A stretch of DNA of 64,000 nt. Origin: Nepenthes gracilis (lineage: Eukaryota > Streptophyta > Magnoliopsida > Caryophyllales > Nepenthaceae). Positions 38,230-49,283 of the stretch are shown in pieces. How positions within the stretch are numbered: the stretch's first letter is position 1; each line of letters begins with the position of its first letter. A program made the translations under genes and the position numbers. Below the pieces are notes generated by a model. That model had not been told where the DNA came from. It saw only the letters and a list, made by a program, of their open reading frames with translations, and did not search any database. The DNA lies in assembly GCA_033239525.1 (NCBI GenBank), contig BSYO01000009.1, positions 17,877,299 through 17,941,298 of the forward strand. Direction: 5' to 3'.

Positions 38230-38508
38230 TTAATCTTTGAGGGAAGCTTTGCTACCCTGCTTGGCCCCTTTGACCTGGCTCCTCGAAACCAGATCAATCA
38301 TTTCTCTAAGAGTGGGCCTCATCGCTCGGATCTTCAAGAATACCAAGTTCGTTGGGTTGATGAGATAGGTATTGGAGGCCGCTTGGGTCCTAAGGTCATT
38401 GGGCCGATTGTTCATTTGTGGATGCTGACTTTTTCGGATTACTTGAAATTCGATTGGCGAAGCCCCCAGTGTTACCTCTTTTGAAGGGTGCAGACGGTCT
38501 GGGGACAA
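38230..38508 (-). CDS. Unassigned open frame in the internal part of the gypsy-like element
   Basis: A 92-codon minus-strand frame, not obviously made of tandem repeats, is read in the same direction as the LTR. I recognise no domain; the composition is hydrophilic with RxxR-type basic residues near the C terminus. Its position a few hundred bases after the primer-binding site is where gag would begin, so it could be a decayed gag piece, but nothing in the sequence proves coding. Confidence 0.2.
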   Translation of the reverse strand: MSPDRLHPSKEVTLGASPIEFQVIRKSQHPQMNNRPNDLRTQAASNTYLINPTNLVFLKIRAMRPTLREMIDLVSRSQVKGAKQGSKASLKD

Positions 38509-38865
38509 TAGGTCTAGAGTACCCGATTGGGCAGCGAGTGCTTGTGCACTCGAGATCGATTGTCCGTCCGCATGGCTACCCCCGACGGGGGCGTTGCCAT
38601 GGGTGACTTTGCCACCGACTGGTGCAATAGTTCATACTCGGGATGTTGATCTTCTTCATCCATCTCGGAGTTAGAGGACGGAGACTCCAAGCATGGCTAC
38701 CCGATGAGGGGTCGTCGCCACGGGCAACTTCACTCCAGTTGAGGAAATAGCTTGCGCTCGAGGTGCCGATCTTCTCTACCCACCCTGGCGTTAGGGAATG
38801 GAGCCCCCAGGCACGGCTTCCCAGTGAGGGATCATCGCCATGAGAGGTTATGTTTCGAGCCATAG
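38450..38865. repeat. Tandem repeat of about 121 bp (three copies, the first partial)
   Basis: GCATGGCTACC or GCACGGCTTCC marks repeat starts at 38570, 38691 and 38811. A CGGAGTTAGAGGACGGAG-type block and a TTGCCATGGGTGAC-type block recur in each unit. Spacing is 121 and 120 bp. On the minus strand an ATG at 38863 opens a frame of 95 codons through the array. Confidence 0.8.
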
Positions 38866-38911
38866 CGCTGGCTAAAACTCGAATGTTGAGGGGAGACGCT
38901 AAACCTTTCGT

Positions 38912-38937
38912 CACGTTCTCACAGAAGGCACCAATAT
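38912..38937 (-). other. Gypsy-type primer-binding site
   Basis: Directly after the LTR end on the minus strand comes ATATTGGTGCC followed by TTCTGTGAGAACG. I recall the common plant Tat-type site as TTGGCGCCGTCTGTGGGAA, which it matches with a few changes. It fixes both the orientation (minus) and the 3' end of the LTR at 38938. Confidence 0.7.
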
Positions 38938-39234
38938 TGCGTCCTGAGTCTTCGATTGTTGTACGGATTATGGAGCCTTCCAATCTTCTATTGCGGGTTA
39001 ATTCGGATCGGGTCTGGTCTCTATCGCTGATGACCTGGAACGTACACAACAAAAATCACAAATAAAAGGTCAGAGGTCAACGGGGAGTTATCCCTCATTA
39101 ATACTCCGACGCTCAAGTCAGATATCTTCCGCAATAAATGAAGGAATGCACGTTTAAAGATAAATATGGCGGGAGTACAAAGATGCAATGATGAGAGGAG
39201 TGTGAGAGGGATATATTGGGAGGCTTGAGCTCCA

Positions 39235-39525
39235 TAAATGCGTCGAGCAGAGTGGCGTCTTAGAGGTGCACCTAACAGAGGGGTGGCTTTGAGGTGTACC
39301 CGACAAAGGGGCGGTTCAGAAGTGCATTCGCAGATGGCGACTTTAAGGTGCGCCGGACAGAGGGACGGTTTAGAGGTATGCCCGTAGAGGGCGACTTAGA
39401 GATGGCTTAGAGGTGCGTCCGCGTAGGACGGCTTAGAGGTGTGTCCGGCAGAGAGGCAACTTAAAGGTGCGCCCGCGGAGGATGGCTTAGAGATGCGCCT
39501 GGTAGAGAGGCGACTTAGAGGAGAG
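39235..39525. repeat. Minisatellite alternating 26- and 28-bp units
   Basis: Units built on GGCTTAGAGGTGCGCCCGC alternate in length, with an inserted GGCAGAG giving the longer form, so the higher-order period is about 54 bp. About ten short units are visible. It lies in the U3 of the large LTR, just upstream of its TATA-like box. A related motif occurs in reverse orientation near 10430-10500 in the solo LTR. Confidence 0.8.
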
Positions 39526-39659
39526 GGACTAAGCTGCCACGATGGGTCAACATCCGGGTTACTTGAGCGGATGGTTGACTATTGGACAGCAAGCTTCTGA
39601 CTCCGGGGTAGAGCGCTCCTGACTCCCGGACGGAGTGCTCCCGTCTCTAGGGCGGAGGA

Positions 39660-40920
39660 CTTATGGCTCCAAGACGGAGGGCTCATTGCGCTAGGCCTGA
39701 GGGCTCTTGGGACGAAGGACTCTTGTCTCCGGGACAGAGAGTTGAGGGCCTCCGGAAGGAAGGAGGGCTGAGAGCCTCCTGGCGGCGAAAGGCTGATGGC
39801 CTCCGGACAGTAGGAGAGCTGAGAGCCTCCTCGCGGCGGAAGGTCGCCGGCCTCCGGATTGGAGGAGGGCTGAGAGCCTCCTAACGGTGGAAGGCTGATA
39901 GCCTCCAGACAGAATGAGGGATGAGAGCTCCTGGTGGCGGAAGGCCGTTGACCTCTGGATTAGATGAGGGTTGAGAGCCTCCTGGCGGCGACGAAAGGTT
40001 GATGACTTCTGGACTGGAGGAGGGCTGAGAGCCTCCTAGCGGCGGAAGGTCGTTGGGCTCCTAACCGGTGGAGGGCAGAGAGCCTCCTGGCAGCGGAAGG
40101 CTGATGGCCTTCGGACTGTTGGAGGGCTTAGAGCCCCCTGGAGGAGGAAGGCCGCTGGCCTCCGATTGAAGGAGGGCTGAGAGCCTCCTAACGGTGGAAG
40201 GCTGATGGCCTCCGGATTCGAGGTGGGCTGAGAGCCCCCTAGCAGCAGAAGGTCGTTGGCTTTTTGATTGGATGCGGGTTGAGAGCCTCCCTGCGACGAC
40301 AGAAAGCTGATAGCCTCCGGATTGGAGGAGGGTTGAGTGCCTCCTAGCGGCGGAAGGCCACTGGCCTCTTAACGGGCAAAGGGCAGAGAGCCTTATGGTG
40401 GTGGAAGGCAGATGGCCTTCGGACTAGAAGAAGGCTGAGAGCCTTCTGGCGGCGGAAGCCGCTGGCCTCTAGATTGGAGGAGGGCTGAGAGCCTCCTGGT
40501 GGCGGCAAAAGGTTGATGGCCTCCGGATTGGAGGAGTGTTGAGAGCCTCTTGTTGGCGGAAGGCCGCTGGCCTTCTGACGGGCGAAGGGTTGAGAGTCTC
40601 TCAACCTCTTGGCGGCGGAAGGCTGATAGCCTCCGGATTAGAGGAAGGCTGATAGCCTCCGGATTAGAGGAGGGCTGATAGCCTCCTAGCTACGGAAGGT
40701 TGCTGGCCTCTTAACGGGCAGAGGGCAGAGAGCCTCCTGGCGGCAGAAGGCTGATGGTCTCTAGATTGGAGGAGGGCTGAGAGCCTCCTTGTGGCGGCGA
40801 AAGGCTGATGGCCTCCGGATTGGAGGAGGGCTAAGAGCCCCTTGTTGGCCGAAGGCCGCTGGCCTTCGGACGGGCGGAGGGCTGAGAGCCTCCTGGCGGC
40901 GGAAGGCTGATAGCTTCCTG
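39660..40920. repeat. 51-bp minisatellite, about two dozen units
   Basis: Each unit contains GGAGGGCTGAGAGCCTCCTG and GGCGGCGGAAGGCTGATGGC followed by a CTCCGGATTGGA block. Spacing of GAGAGCC is about 51 bp from 39768 onward. GGAGG..CCTCC and GGC..GCC pairs could form two small hairpins per unit. Units vary at many positions and some are partly deleted or duplicated (for example near 40620-40680). The array occupies most of the U3 of the large LTR. Confidence 0.92.
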
Positions 40921-41176
40921 GCTGCCATCTCGCTCTCGTTGGAGATTGGCTAGTAACGGCTACGCCCTTCTTCGAGCCATTCAGAGACTCATGGAGCTTC
41001 TTCGAACTTCTCCAACTTGTCCTTCAAAATTTGAGAGTGCTTACTTTTATAGTAGAATTTATAAATACACTGTTCCATTAAAAATAATGTGAGACTTTTA
41101 CGTTAAAAGAATTATGTTAGATTGTGGGCTTACTGCGGGGTCTAGCCCATTGGCTTTATAGTTAGTGAACCCATCA

Positions 41177-42738
41177 AAATGCATCGATGTATTATTTCTA
41201 TTGATTTTTTATTTTTATTGATTTTTTTCCCATTATTTCATTCTCTCTATTTATTTCTTTTATTTCTTTCCTATTTGTTCTTAATTTGCTCCAATGTGAT
41301 CATTTTTCCTATTTCCTTTTTAGAATAATCTCCACCAAACTAAGCACCGATCGATTTTCTTTTTCAAGCGTAATATTTCATTTAGACTGTATATAATTAA
41401 AAAAATAAATAAATAAATAAAACACAAACAACTAAAAAATAAGAATAAATAAGTTTACGTAAAATTATTTTTATTATTTTATTATTTTATTATTTATAAA
41501 TTTTTCAGGCAAAAAAATGAAATTAGATAGTCTTCATGCACATGGTTAGCATGATCGTTGGGTGAGTCATTATAAAGAGTCGAATACCTTACATCTGACA
41601 AATGTATTGAAAGATTGAAATTTGATAATTTTAATGTCTATAAGTTAATATTACCTTATAACTGATCAATAGTTCCATCTTTTCTTACGTAAACATGTTG
41701 AGTACATTAAACTCATCACACAACTATCCTAATAAAATAATTTATCATTACACATATTCCTAAAAAATTCTCCTTTTTTATATTGATAAGAAATATCGAA
41801 TATAACTTATATTGAAGCTTAAAAATACGAATAAAATTTTATTCCAAATCCTATTGAAAATAAAAAGATTAGTTTATATTGGTTTAATTTGGCTTAGATT
41901 ACTTTTAATGGTTGGGCAATGGTTATCCACCATTAAAGTAGCTTTAGCACAATAATTATACCATGATCTATCTTAACTTTATGGAATTTCTATTCTAACT
42001 TTATATAATTGAATAAAACTTTAGATACATAGTTATAAAATATAAATTAATTAATTCTAAATGCATAAAAATATAAATTAAATTCGTAACTGATTATTTG
42101 ATCAGGAAACTTGTAATATTTCTCAACAATTAAACTATATTTTATTCGGATATATTAAAAAACTAAGATTTGACAAAATTAAGAAGTGCTTGTCACGACA
42201 AGACTAGGACATATATGTGTGGTCAAGAAATAACGCACGTGGGTGGCCCTTTTTTTTTTTTTATTTTTTTAGTAGTACGCAATTCGGATGGCTCAGACGA
42301 TGCCTTCTAGAGTCTTGGGAATTTTTGGCGTTATTACCGCACGTGTCTTTTATTCTTTCGTTAGTTAAGCTTTATCCACGGTGGAGCAGCCAACCTGGAC
42401 ATTAACTCATATCATAGTTACTTTATTATTAAAAGAAAAAATATTTCCCACTCTGCCCCCCTTTTTTTTTGTCTTAATGTGGTTCCCACAAAACTAAAAA
42501 ATATATACAATTAATAAATAAAATAAAATAAGGTAAAATAAAAGTAAATGTTAGGTTATTTGATATTTATATTTAGCCAAATTGTAAGTAGGTCAGGTCC
42601 ACTCAATGAATGTCTCGTGCCCAAATAATAAAATTATTGGTGATGATTTGAAAATTTTAAGCATAAAAAACATTGTTTACAAGTAGCAAAGAGTTTCAAT
42701 TAAAGATTTTAAATTTAACAGAGAGTGTAAAAGCATAT
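41177..42738. other. AT-rich spacer
   Basis: No gene or bounded transposon is recognised between the gypsy-like LTR and the MITE-like repeat. The open frame at 42217-42405 has no family features. Confidence 0.45.
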
Positions 42739-43326
42739 TTAATAGGCCTGATTAAAATCGGATCATCTGATCGGTTTGATTAGATTGACTCAAAATTTTA
42801 TAAAGTTTGATTAAAATATGAAAATATTACAAATGAGTGCAACTATAAAATTAGCCTTGATTAATGTTTCAAGTCAGGTTTAATCACAAATAAAAGTGGC
42901 TGGTTTAACCTCATCTTTCCAAATTATAATCTTTTTTTTTGTAAATATATATATATTTTTTATTTTAAATAAATATTAAATTTAAAATATTATTTTAATA
43001 TATTATATAGTTTTATGTAATTATAATTTTTTATATAAAAACATTTGTTAAAATAAATAATTATATAATATTTTATCATAAATATTATATTTTTAAAATA
43101 TTTATATTTTTAGATATTTTTATATAAATATAAATACATAAAAATCATGTTAAAAATAAAAAAGATTTATCAATCGGTCTAAACCAGGCCTATTCGTCTC
43201 ATGGACGAGCCCGATTGAGTCATTAGTCCGAGTGATTGGCACTTATTTAACTCAACTTGATTTATCAATCATAATATTTTATCTAAAATCAATTTAAATC
43301 TAATTTTAATCAAATATAATATCTAA
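42739..43326 (-). repeat. AT-rich MITE-like repeat, copy B (inverted relative of 20803-21338)
   Basis: Read on the minus strand it aligns with copy A: a GGTTTAGACCG-type block, an AT core with TTTAATATTTATTTAAAATA, then a GGCTAATTTTAT block. Terminal inverted repeats end in TGATTAAAAT on both sides. It has no coding capacity. Confidence 0.55.
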
Positions 43327-44500
43327 AATATATTATACATATAAAAAATGCCCACTAAAAATATTAAAAACTGTATCAGATAAATAATGTTACCTTTTGT
43401 GGTTGGCGGACATCTCATGAATAATTATGCGATGATGAATGCAACAGATAACCTAAATCATGTTCATTTGGAAAGGTGAAAAGGGGGCCTCCTCCCAATT
43501 CAATTGTCTAAAGATTGATTAATTATTATATGCAAATTAATTATGTGATGATGCATTTTTTTTAAAAAAGATAAATAATTACATCTGATTAGCTGAAATT
43601 TTTCACCTGTCAAATCAGCCATTTCGCCCCAGCTTTCTTGCTCGGACGCATTTTGTGAGTCCTAGTGGATGTCCAATTGAACCCAACTTAACCCACCAAA
43701 CTATATGATTAAAGTAACATTATTTACTATATATATATGTTTTTAAAATAAATATTGGAAAAACTACACTGCATTTAAGTGAGAAAATACATTTATATAT
43801 TGATGCCTTATTGTTCATCATATATCATTGAAGGGGGCTATTAAGTATGGCTATGTGGAAATCTCTATTATGTATCAATGATCTATTTGCATTTAATATT
43901 TAACTTAACAAAAAAATTAGTAAAATAGATAAACAATATTTTTTATTATGCTATGAGTATTTATATTTTTAACATTTTTAATAATGATTATAAAAACTTT
44001 ATTTTATACTTTTTAAATATTGAATCTCAACCATTGTATTTTTACATACTAAAAAGGAAAAAGGTGCATAGCAACAGATATTACAATGGTGTGCATAGCA
44101 GTCCCCCCCTTAATTTATTTAAAATTATTGAATGCACATATGAGATTTAATTTAGATCACACACACCGCAATACTTAATAAGATATCAAATAATACGAAC
44201 TTAAAGTATCCTCCTATGCTTGAATAAGAAATTTTTTTTAAAAAAAGAATGATAAAGAGGGGTTGAGGATAAAAGAATGAGAAATGAAAAACTTGGAGTC
44301 TGATTTTTTAAAATTTATAAGCATATAGAGAGATACTACTCTATACTTACCTTCTTTGATCATTCCCATCCCCCATAGTAAAAAAAAAAAAAGATGTTTT
44401 TATAACATTATTATCAATCAGTATATTTCTCTAGAATAAGTATAATTACTTATTAATTAAAAAGTTATGTTGATTAAAAATTAGATGATTCAACATTTAT
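43327..44500. other. AT-rich spacer
   Basis: No recognisable gene; the open frame at 43953-44150 follows the AT composition. Confidence 0.45.
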
Positions 44501-44559
44501 ATAAATTTTAAGTTTAACGTTACTCATTTGATACATTAACTATTCATTTAATTGGACTG

Positions 44560-44820
44560 TTCATCTCTTAATTCATTTAATCATTTATTAGGACTAAATG
44601 TTTAGCTTTATTAACTGATTGATTATTTAACGCTTCGATATTTTATATTACTAATAGTTCAATTATTTGATTATTTGATTGTTTGAACGTTTGATTGGAT
44701 TTTTTTATTTTAGGTCTAACAATTTAATTGATTTATATTTTTTTATGGGCTTACAATTTGAGGGCCCCGTATATCAACAGATCATGTCAATTTTACCGTA
44801 GACTGTACCCAGTAGAACAA
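44560..44820 (-). repeat. Fragment of a Tat-like gypsy LTR
   Basis: The stretch around TATGGGCTTACAATTTGAGG and GGCCCCGTATATCA aligns with 55915-55975, which has ACGAGCTTATAATTATAGG and TCCCGTATTTTATCA. Both continue into a related GTCAATTTTA sequence. On the minus strand TGATATACGGGGCCC looks like an LTR start. No second end or internal domain was found. Confidence 0.4.
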
Positions 44821-45319
44821 CCTGAAGCCTCTCATTTCATTCATAGATAGTCAACATGTAGGATTTAATGGGTCTGTTTTTTAACACACTTTCTTTAAAA
44901 AAAAATGTCGCTAACATGTGATTTCTTCCAAGTATATTGCGCTACTGGCTTTTGTTAAATATATTCTACGTAAAGTTTAAAAAAATAAAATAAAATAAAA
45001 ACTCAAGTGTGCTCCCATGCGTTGAATGCAGAATTAAATATCATTTTCCTCACATGCACTGGTTATGCTTCACTGAAGAAGCTGTATAATAATTGCAGAA
45101 ATTTATGCAAAGTTTGATTAAAGTTTCCCTCCTTGCAACAACCCATGATTTATTTTTTCTTCTCATTTGTATATTTGGTTTGATTTCCAAATGCCCCTGA
45201 ATTTGAACTGATGTACTTCAATTCTAATCTAAAGTTATGTTCAATCAGTTTGATTGATTCATACTCTAACTTCTGCTTATGGAAACATATGCAATACAAC
45301 TTATTGGGGGAGGGGAAAG

Positions 45320-46222
45320 TGTTGGGATCATTCCCGTATGAAAGTCTTGATAGTCTGAGGGCTTAGATGGAATACGAGGACCATGTGAATGACTAAGGTC
45401 TGCGGACTCATGCTATGTATGACCAGAAGCACTAGTCGGGGGAAAATAACTGGTCAACTTGTTGACTGACCAAGTATGCATTTCAATCAACAGCATGTTG
45501 ACCGACTGAATGTTCGTGGATTTGTATGATGAGTATTGGTGGACTTGCGCAGTATTGAGCCCAAGGACTTCAAAAGGATGGCCAGCTGGTCAACGTAATG
45601 TTAACCAGCTTAGACAAGAAGACGGTCAATATAAAGGTTGATCGATTGAGAACAGGATGCTGAACAGCTGTCTTTTGCAAGGCATATAGTTGACTTTCTT
45701 GATTTGGCAGCTGGAAGACGTCATCCCTAGGAAGACGATAAGCCAACTTGCAGAACATGTATGCGCCGTCTTCTACAGAGTATGGCATGCGCCGTCTACT
45801 GCAGGCTTTGAGAACTGTACACGTAACCACCATGCAGAGTAGGTGGTTATTCGTTTTGAATAATGATGTATATATATATATATCAAACTTAGAAAATTAG
45901 TGTGAAAAAAACAAAAATGAAAAAAAAGGAGGAGAGAAAGATAGTGAAAAAAGGTGAGAGCAGTGAGTGAAAAATAAAGTGTGGAGATCTTTATATTTTC
46001 GTGCTCTATTCTTCTTTTTTTGTCTCAAGGGCTAGAATAGTTGTGCGATTTTCGTAACCAATCTCATATAATAAATTTTATTTGTGGACTAAATATACTG
46101 TAACTTTTCGTTATTTGAGAAGGACTTTTCACGTAAAATCATTATATTCTATTCTTCTTTCTTATTCCTCTTTCCTTTCACTATGTGTTCGTGGTGGTAA
46201 TTTGATGCAATCTACCCCAACA
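45320..46222 (+). repeat. 5' LTR of copia element 2
   Basis: This 903-bp LTR runs from TGTTGGGATC to TACCCCAACA, with inverted TGTTGGG/CCCAACA ends. A TA-repeat region near 45869-45884 may serve as the TATA box. The GAAAG duplication precedes it, and the primer-binding site follows directly. Confidence 0.92.
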
Positions 46223-46240
46223 AGTGGTATTAGAAAGCGC
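46223..46240 (+). other. Primer-binding site of copia element 2
   Basis: AGTGGTATTAGAAAGCGC follows the LTR end and matches the plant copia TGGTATCAGAGC primer-binding type with small changes. Confidence 0.85.
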
Positions 46241-46260
46241 GATTGAGAACTTCTGATTAA

Positions 46261-47060
46261 ATGGCGTCATTGTCTTCAAAGAACCTGCCATTTAGTGTAA
46301 AGCAGTTCAACGGGTAAGATAATTTCATCATTTGGTAAGAAAGGGTAAAGTACATCTTAACCTAAGGAGCAGTGAAGACGTTGCGAAAAAAAAGGATGAG
46401 AAGTCGAAGAATTTGATTGAGAAAGAATGGCAAGACAAAAGAGATCTTACTAACTGTACCATAAAGTTGTGTCGGGTGGATAATATGCTCCAGGAGGTCC
46501 TCGGTCTGACAGACCCGGTGGAGATATGGGAGAAGTTAAAAAATCGGTATAAGTCCAAATCCTTAACAATCAGGTTACATGTGAAGAAGCAGTTTTATGA
46601 CATGCAGTTGTCGGAAGGTGGAAGCTTTAAAAGGCACTTGGATGAGTTCAACATGATAGTAACGCAGATGTCGGCCCTTGACGACGAGATCAAGAAGGAG
46701 GACAAGGCGTTAATATTGCTGACTTTTCTATCAACTTCATATGACTATATCATCACAACCTTACCGCTTGGGATGAATACGCTTAAATTGGACAAGATCA
46801 TTACTTTCTTATTCATGAATGAGTCAAGGTGGTCACAAGGGGTCTTAACCTCTTCACATTCTGAAGTACTTGTGACCGAGTCATATAAAGAAAGTAAAGA
46901 ACGCGGCTAGAAGCCTGGAGAGAAGGGTTGCAGTAATTCTCGGTCAAGGTTTCAAAACCTTGAGTGTCATTACTGTGGTAAGAAAGGCTGCATCAAGAAA
47001 AACTGTTACAAATGGAAGCGTAAAAATGCTGAAAAGGAGAAAGAAAAAAAGAACGTGGAG
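46261..47060 (+). pseudogene. Copia gag remnant with altered zinc knuckle
   Basis: An ATG at 46261 opens MASLSSKNLPFSVKQFNG, which then meets a stop. The main gag body continues in another frame from about 46332 to 46910 with the helical UBN2 pattern (LTNCTIKLCRVDNMLQEVLG, KRHLDEFNMIVTQMSALDDE). The nucleocapsid knuckle at 46965-47006 reads CHYCGKKGCIKKNC, with Cys at the position of the usual His. Confidence 0.88.
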
Positions 47061-47080
47061 AAGAAAAGTCATCGGTCTCT

Positions 47081-47625
47081 GTGGTCACAGGAGGCGACCT
47101 CCTAATAACTTGTGAAGAAAATATAGTGAGTTTGATGGACCAAGAGTTCGACTGGATAGTAGATTCTGGTGCCTCTCCATGCCACATCAAAAAAGGGACT
47201 GTTCACTTCCTTCACTCGGGAGATATTTGGGATGATAAGGATGGGAGACGAATGAACATCCCAATGGTTTGTTGGGTTGACGTGTTATTAGTTATCAATA
47301 ATGGGACAAAACTGTTGTTGAAAGATGTACGATACGTCCATGATATCCGGCTGAACATAATTTCAGTCGGTCAACTTAATGATGTAGGTTATTGTAACAC
47401 CTACTATGAAGGAGAGTGGAAGTTGATCAGAGGATCTCTAGTTGTAGCACGAGGAAAGAAGGGCTCCGATTTGTATGTAATGAAAGCATCTACAGTGGAC
47501 GGAGATGTGAATGCTACAATCAGTAAGGAGTCTGAGGACCTGTGACACTGTAGACTGGGCCACATTAGTGAATGGGGACTGCGCCATTTGGCCAAGAAGG
47601 GCCTTATCCAATGAATAAAGGAAGA
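47081..47625 (+). pseudogene. Copia protease and pre-integrase remnant
   Basis: The protease motif DWIVDSGASPCHI is intact at D-S-G (47162-47170), followed by the usual VRYVHDIRLNIISVGQLND stretch. The pre-integrase motif HCRLGHISEWGL follows an in-frame stop near 47543. Confidence 0.85.
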
Positions 47626-47689
47626 CGGACTAAGGAAGTATCCTCACTACATGGACGAAAAGTAATGGAGGTCTCGTTCAATGGAGACT

Positions 47690-48420
47690 CGTCCTCTATA
47701 AAGGCGGAGTTATTTGACTTGGTTCACACTGATATATGTGGACCATTCAAAGATAGATCATTCGTAGGAGCCTAATATTTTGTATCGTTTATTGATGACT
47801 GCTCTAGAAAATTATGGGTTTACCCACATAAGATCAAGGACCAAGGCCTTTATACGTTTGAGCATTATTATGTTCCGGTGGAATGACAGATGGAAAAAAA
47901 GCTAAAGGCCGTCCGAAGTGACAATGATGACAAGTACATTGGGACATTTGATACCTACTGTAGGTCTCTTGGCATTAGACATCAGAAGATACCACGAAAG
48001 ACGTCACAATTGAAGTGAGTAGTCGAGCGGATGAATTGCATACTCTTAGAAAGGATCAAGTGAATGCTTTCTGAGGTAAAGCTTTCTGGGTCCTTCTGGG
48101 TAGAAGTGTTGAAGACAGTGACTTATGTCATTAATAGGTCATCCAGTAAGTCGTTAAATGGTGAAATACCAGAGATGATATGATTAGGAAAGGAGTCATT
48201 CTATGACCACCTTCGGGTATTTGGATGTAAAACCTTTATTCATTTTCCAAAGCAACAGAGGACTAAGTTAGAGTCAAAGACGATACAATGTGCTTCTCTA
48301 GGCTACGGGGAACATGAATTGGGATATAGGTTCTATGACCCAACTGAAAAAAAGCTTATCCGGTTAAGAGATGTAATATTTATAGAAGATGAAACCACCG
48401 AGGACATTTGTAAGAAGAAT
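47690..48420 (+). pseudogene. Copia integrase remnant
   Basis: The integrase core is readable across frames: LVHTDICGPF, FIDDCSRKLWVY, KAVRSDNDDKYIG and a VERMN block, so the D, D and E catalytic positions can be seen. The C-terminal part includes FGCKTFIHFPK and LGYGEHELGYRFYDP. In-frame stops occur, for example after FVGA and before YFVSF. Confidence 0.85.
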
Positions 48421-48689
48421 AAAACTGATGCTGGCCAGACGGACAAGGTGGATATTGATGTTGTCCGTCCGGTACCTCTATAGTACAAGGACAATCGCCT
48501 AGGAATGGTCAAAGATCGTAATGAGGTAGTTACGACGCCAAATGAGGACGAGGATAAAATCACTTCTCAACCGGCCGAGGAGGTTCCTATCTGGCTATCC
48601 TTAAGGAACGGACGGCCGTCCGTCCGCTTGCTTATCATCCAGTGAGTATGTTCTATTCACAGATGCCGGAGAGTCTAAAACTTTTGAAC

Positions 48690-49012
48690 AAGCCATAAAG
48701 GATGAGAATAAGAAAAAATGGCTAAAAGTCATGGAAGATGAAATAAACTCTTTCCATAAAAATTACATATTTGATTTGGCTGAACTATCTAAGGGGAAGA
48801 GAGTCCTAAATAATAAATGTGTTTTTCGTTTGAGGACTGGTGAAAATACCACGCAGCCAATGTACAAGGCTATACTGGTGGTAAAAGGATTCAATCAACG
48901 GAAATGGGTTAATTTCAATGAAATATTTGCTCCACTTGTAAAAGTTCATCCAAGGTCGGGATTTCAAGGCTATGTTGTGGATGGAAATGTTCATCCAAGA
49001 ATTGGACCTTAA
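48690..49012 (+). pseudogene. Copia RT N-terminus, then deletion
   Basis: The frame shows MEDEINSFHKNYIFDLAEL, KCVFRLRTGEN and a VVKGFNQRKWVNFNEIFAPL block, which starts the copia RT domain. Homology stops after about VKVHPRSGFQG. The YVDD motif and the RNase H core are absent; only the RNase H tail (MMTKILPKIKIETCC, 49190-49235) remains before the 3' LTR. Confidence 0.85.
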
Positions 49013-49283
49013 ATAGAAAAGGTATGAGATATTTTATAATAGTTAGAGTGTTATACATCTTTACTAGAACTCCTCATTCTACTCTAAATTGAAATATATT
49101 AATGTTTGATATCATTGGGTAAGAGATATTATTGAAACAGGTTTGCTGTCAGTGGAGAAGGTCGGGACCGAAGAAAATAGTGCGGACATGATGACAAAGA
49201 TTTTGCCGAAAATAAAGATTGAGACTTGCTGCAATTTGGCTAGGCTAACAGATTTTGATTCCCCATGGTCGTGAGGGAAAGTT

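Larger units (their letters stand above)
36425..41176 (-). mobile_element. GC-rich 5' part of a Tat-like Ty3/gypsy element
   Basis: This GC-rich block contrasts sharply with AT-rich flanks. Read on the minus strand it begins with TGATGGGTTCAC (41176). It carries GGGCTAGACCCC near its start, two tandem-repeat arrays, a TATA-like CCCAATATATCCC (39208-39220), the R-region motif TTGAGCGTCGGAG (39104-39121), an LTR end at 38938, a gypsy primer-binding site, then an internal part with more repeats. No pol domain and no 3' LTR are present, so it is a truncated or large non-autonomous element. The lower boundary (36425, TGTTGGAAAG) is set only by the composition change. Confidence 0.6.
38938..41176 (-). 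repeat. Large (about 2.2 kb) 5' LTR with tandem-repeat U3
   Basis: On the minus strand the LTR runs from TGATGGG (41176) to GACGCA (38938). Its U3 contains the two minisatellites annotated separately. The R/U5 part is shared with the solo LTR at 9840-10767: the TTGAGCGTCGGAG motif and, near the end, CCATAATCCGTA, which occurs in both. The composition is strongly GC-rich. Confidence 0.65.

Noticed and set aside
38576..39052. 158-codon minus-strand open frame as a gene
   Set aside because: It runs through the LTR end, the primer-binding site and the 121-bp tandem repeat, so it is not one protein. Only the part after the ATG at 38863 could be a gag start, and no gag motif is visible.
40344..40604. 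86-codon Ser/Pro-rich minus-strand frame
   Set aside because: It is translation of the 51-bp minisatellite, whose length is a multiple of three.
36425..41176. CACTA or Mutator DNA transposon
   Set aside because: Tandem repeats and GC richness suggested it, but no CACTA or long terminal inverted repeats were found, while a TATA-like box, R motif and gypsy primer-binding site favour an LTR.
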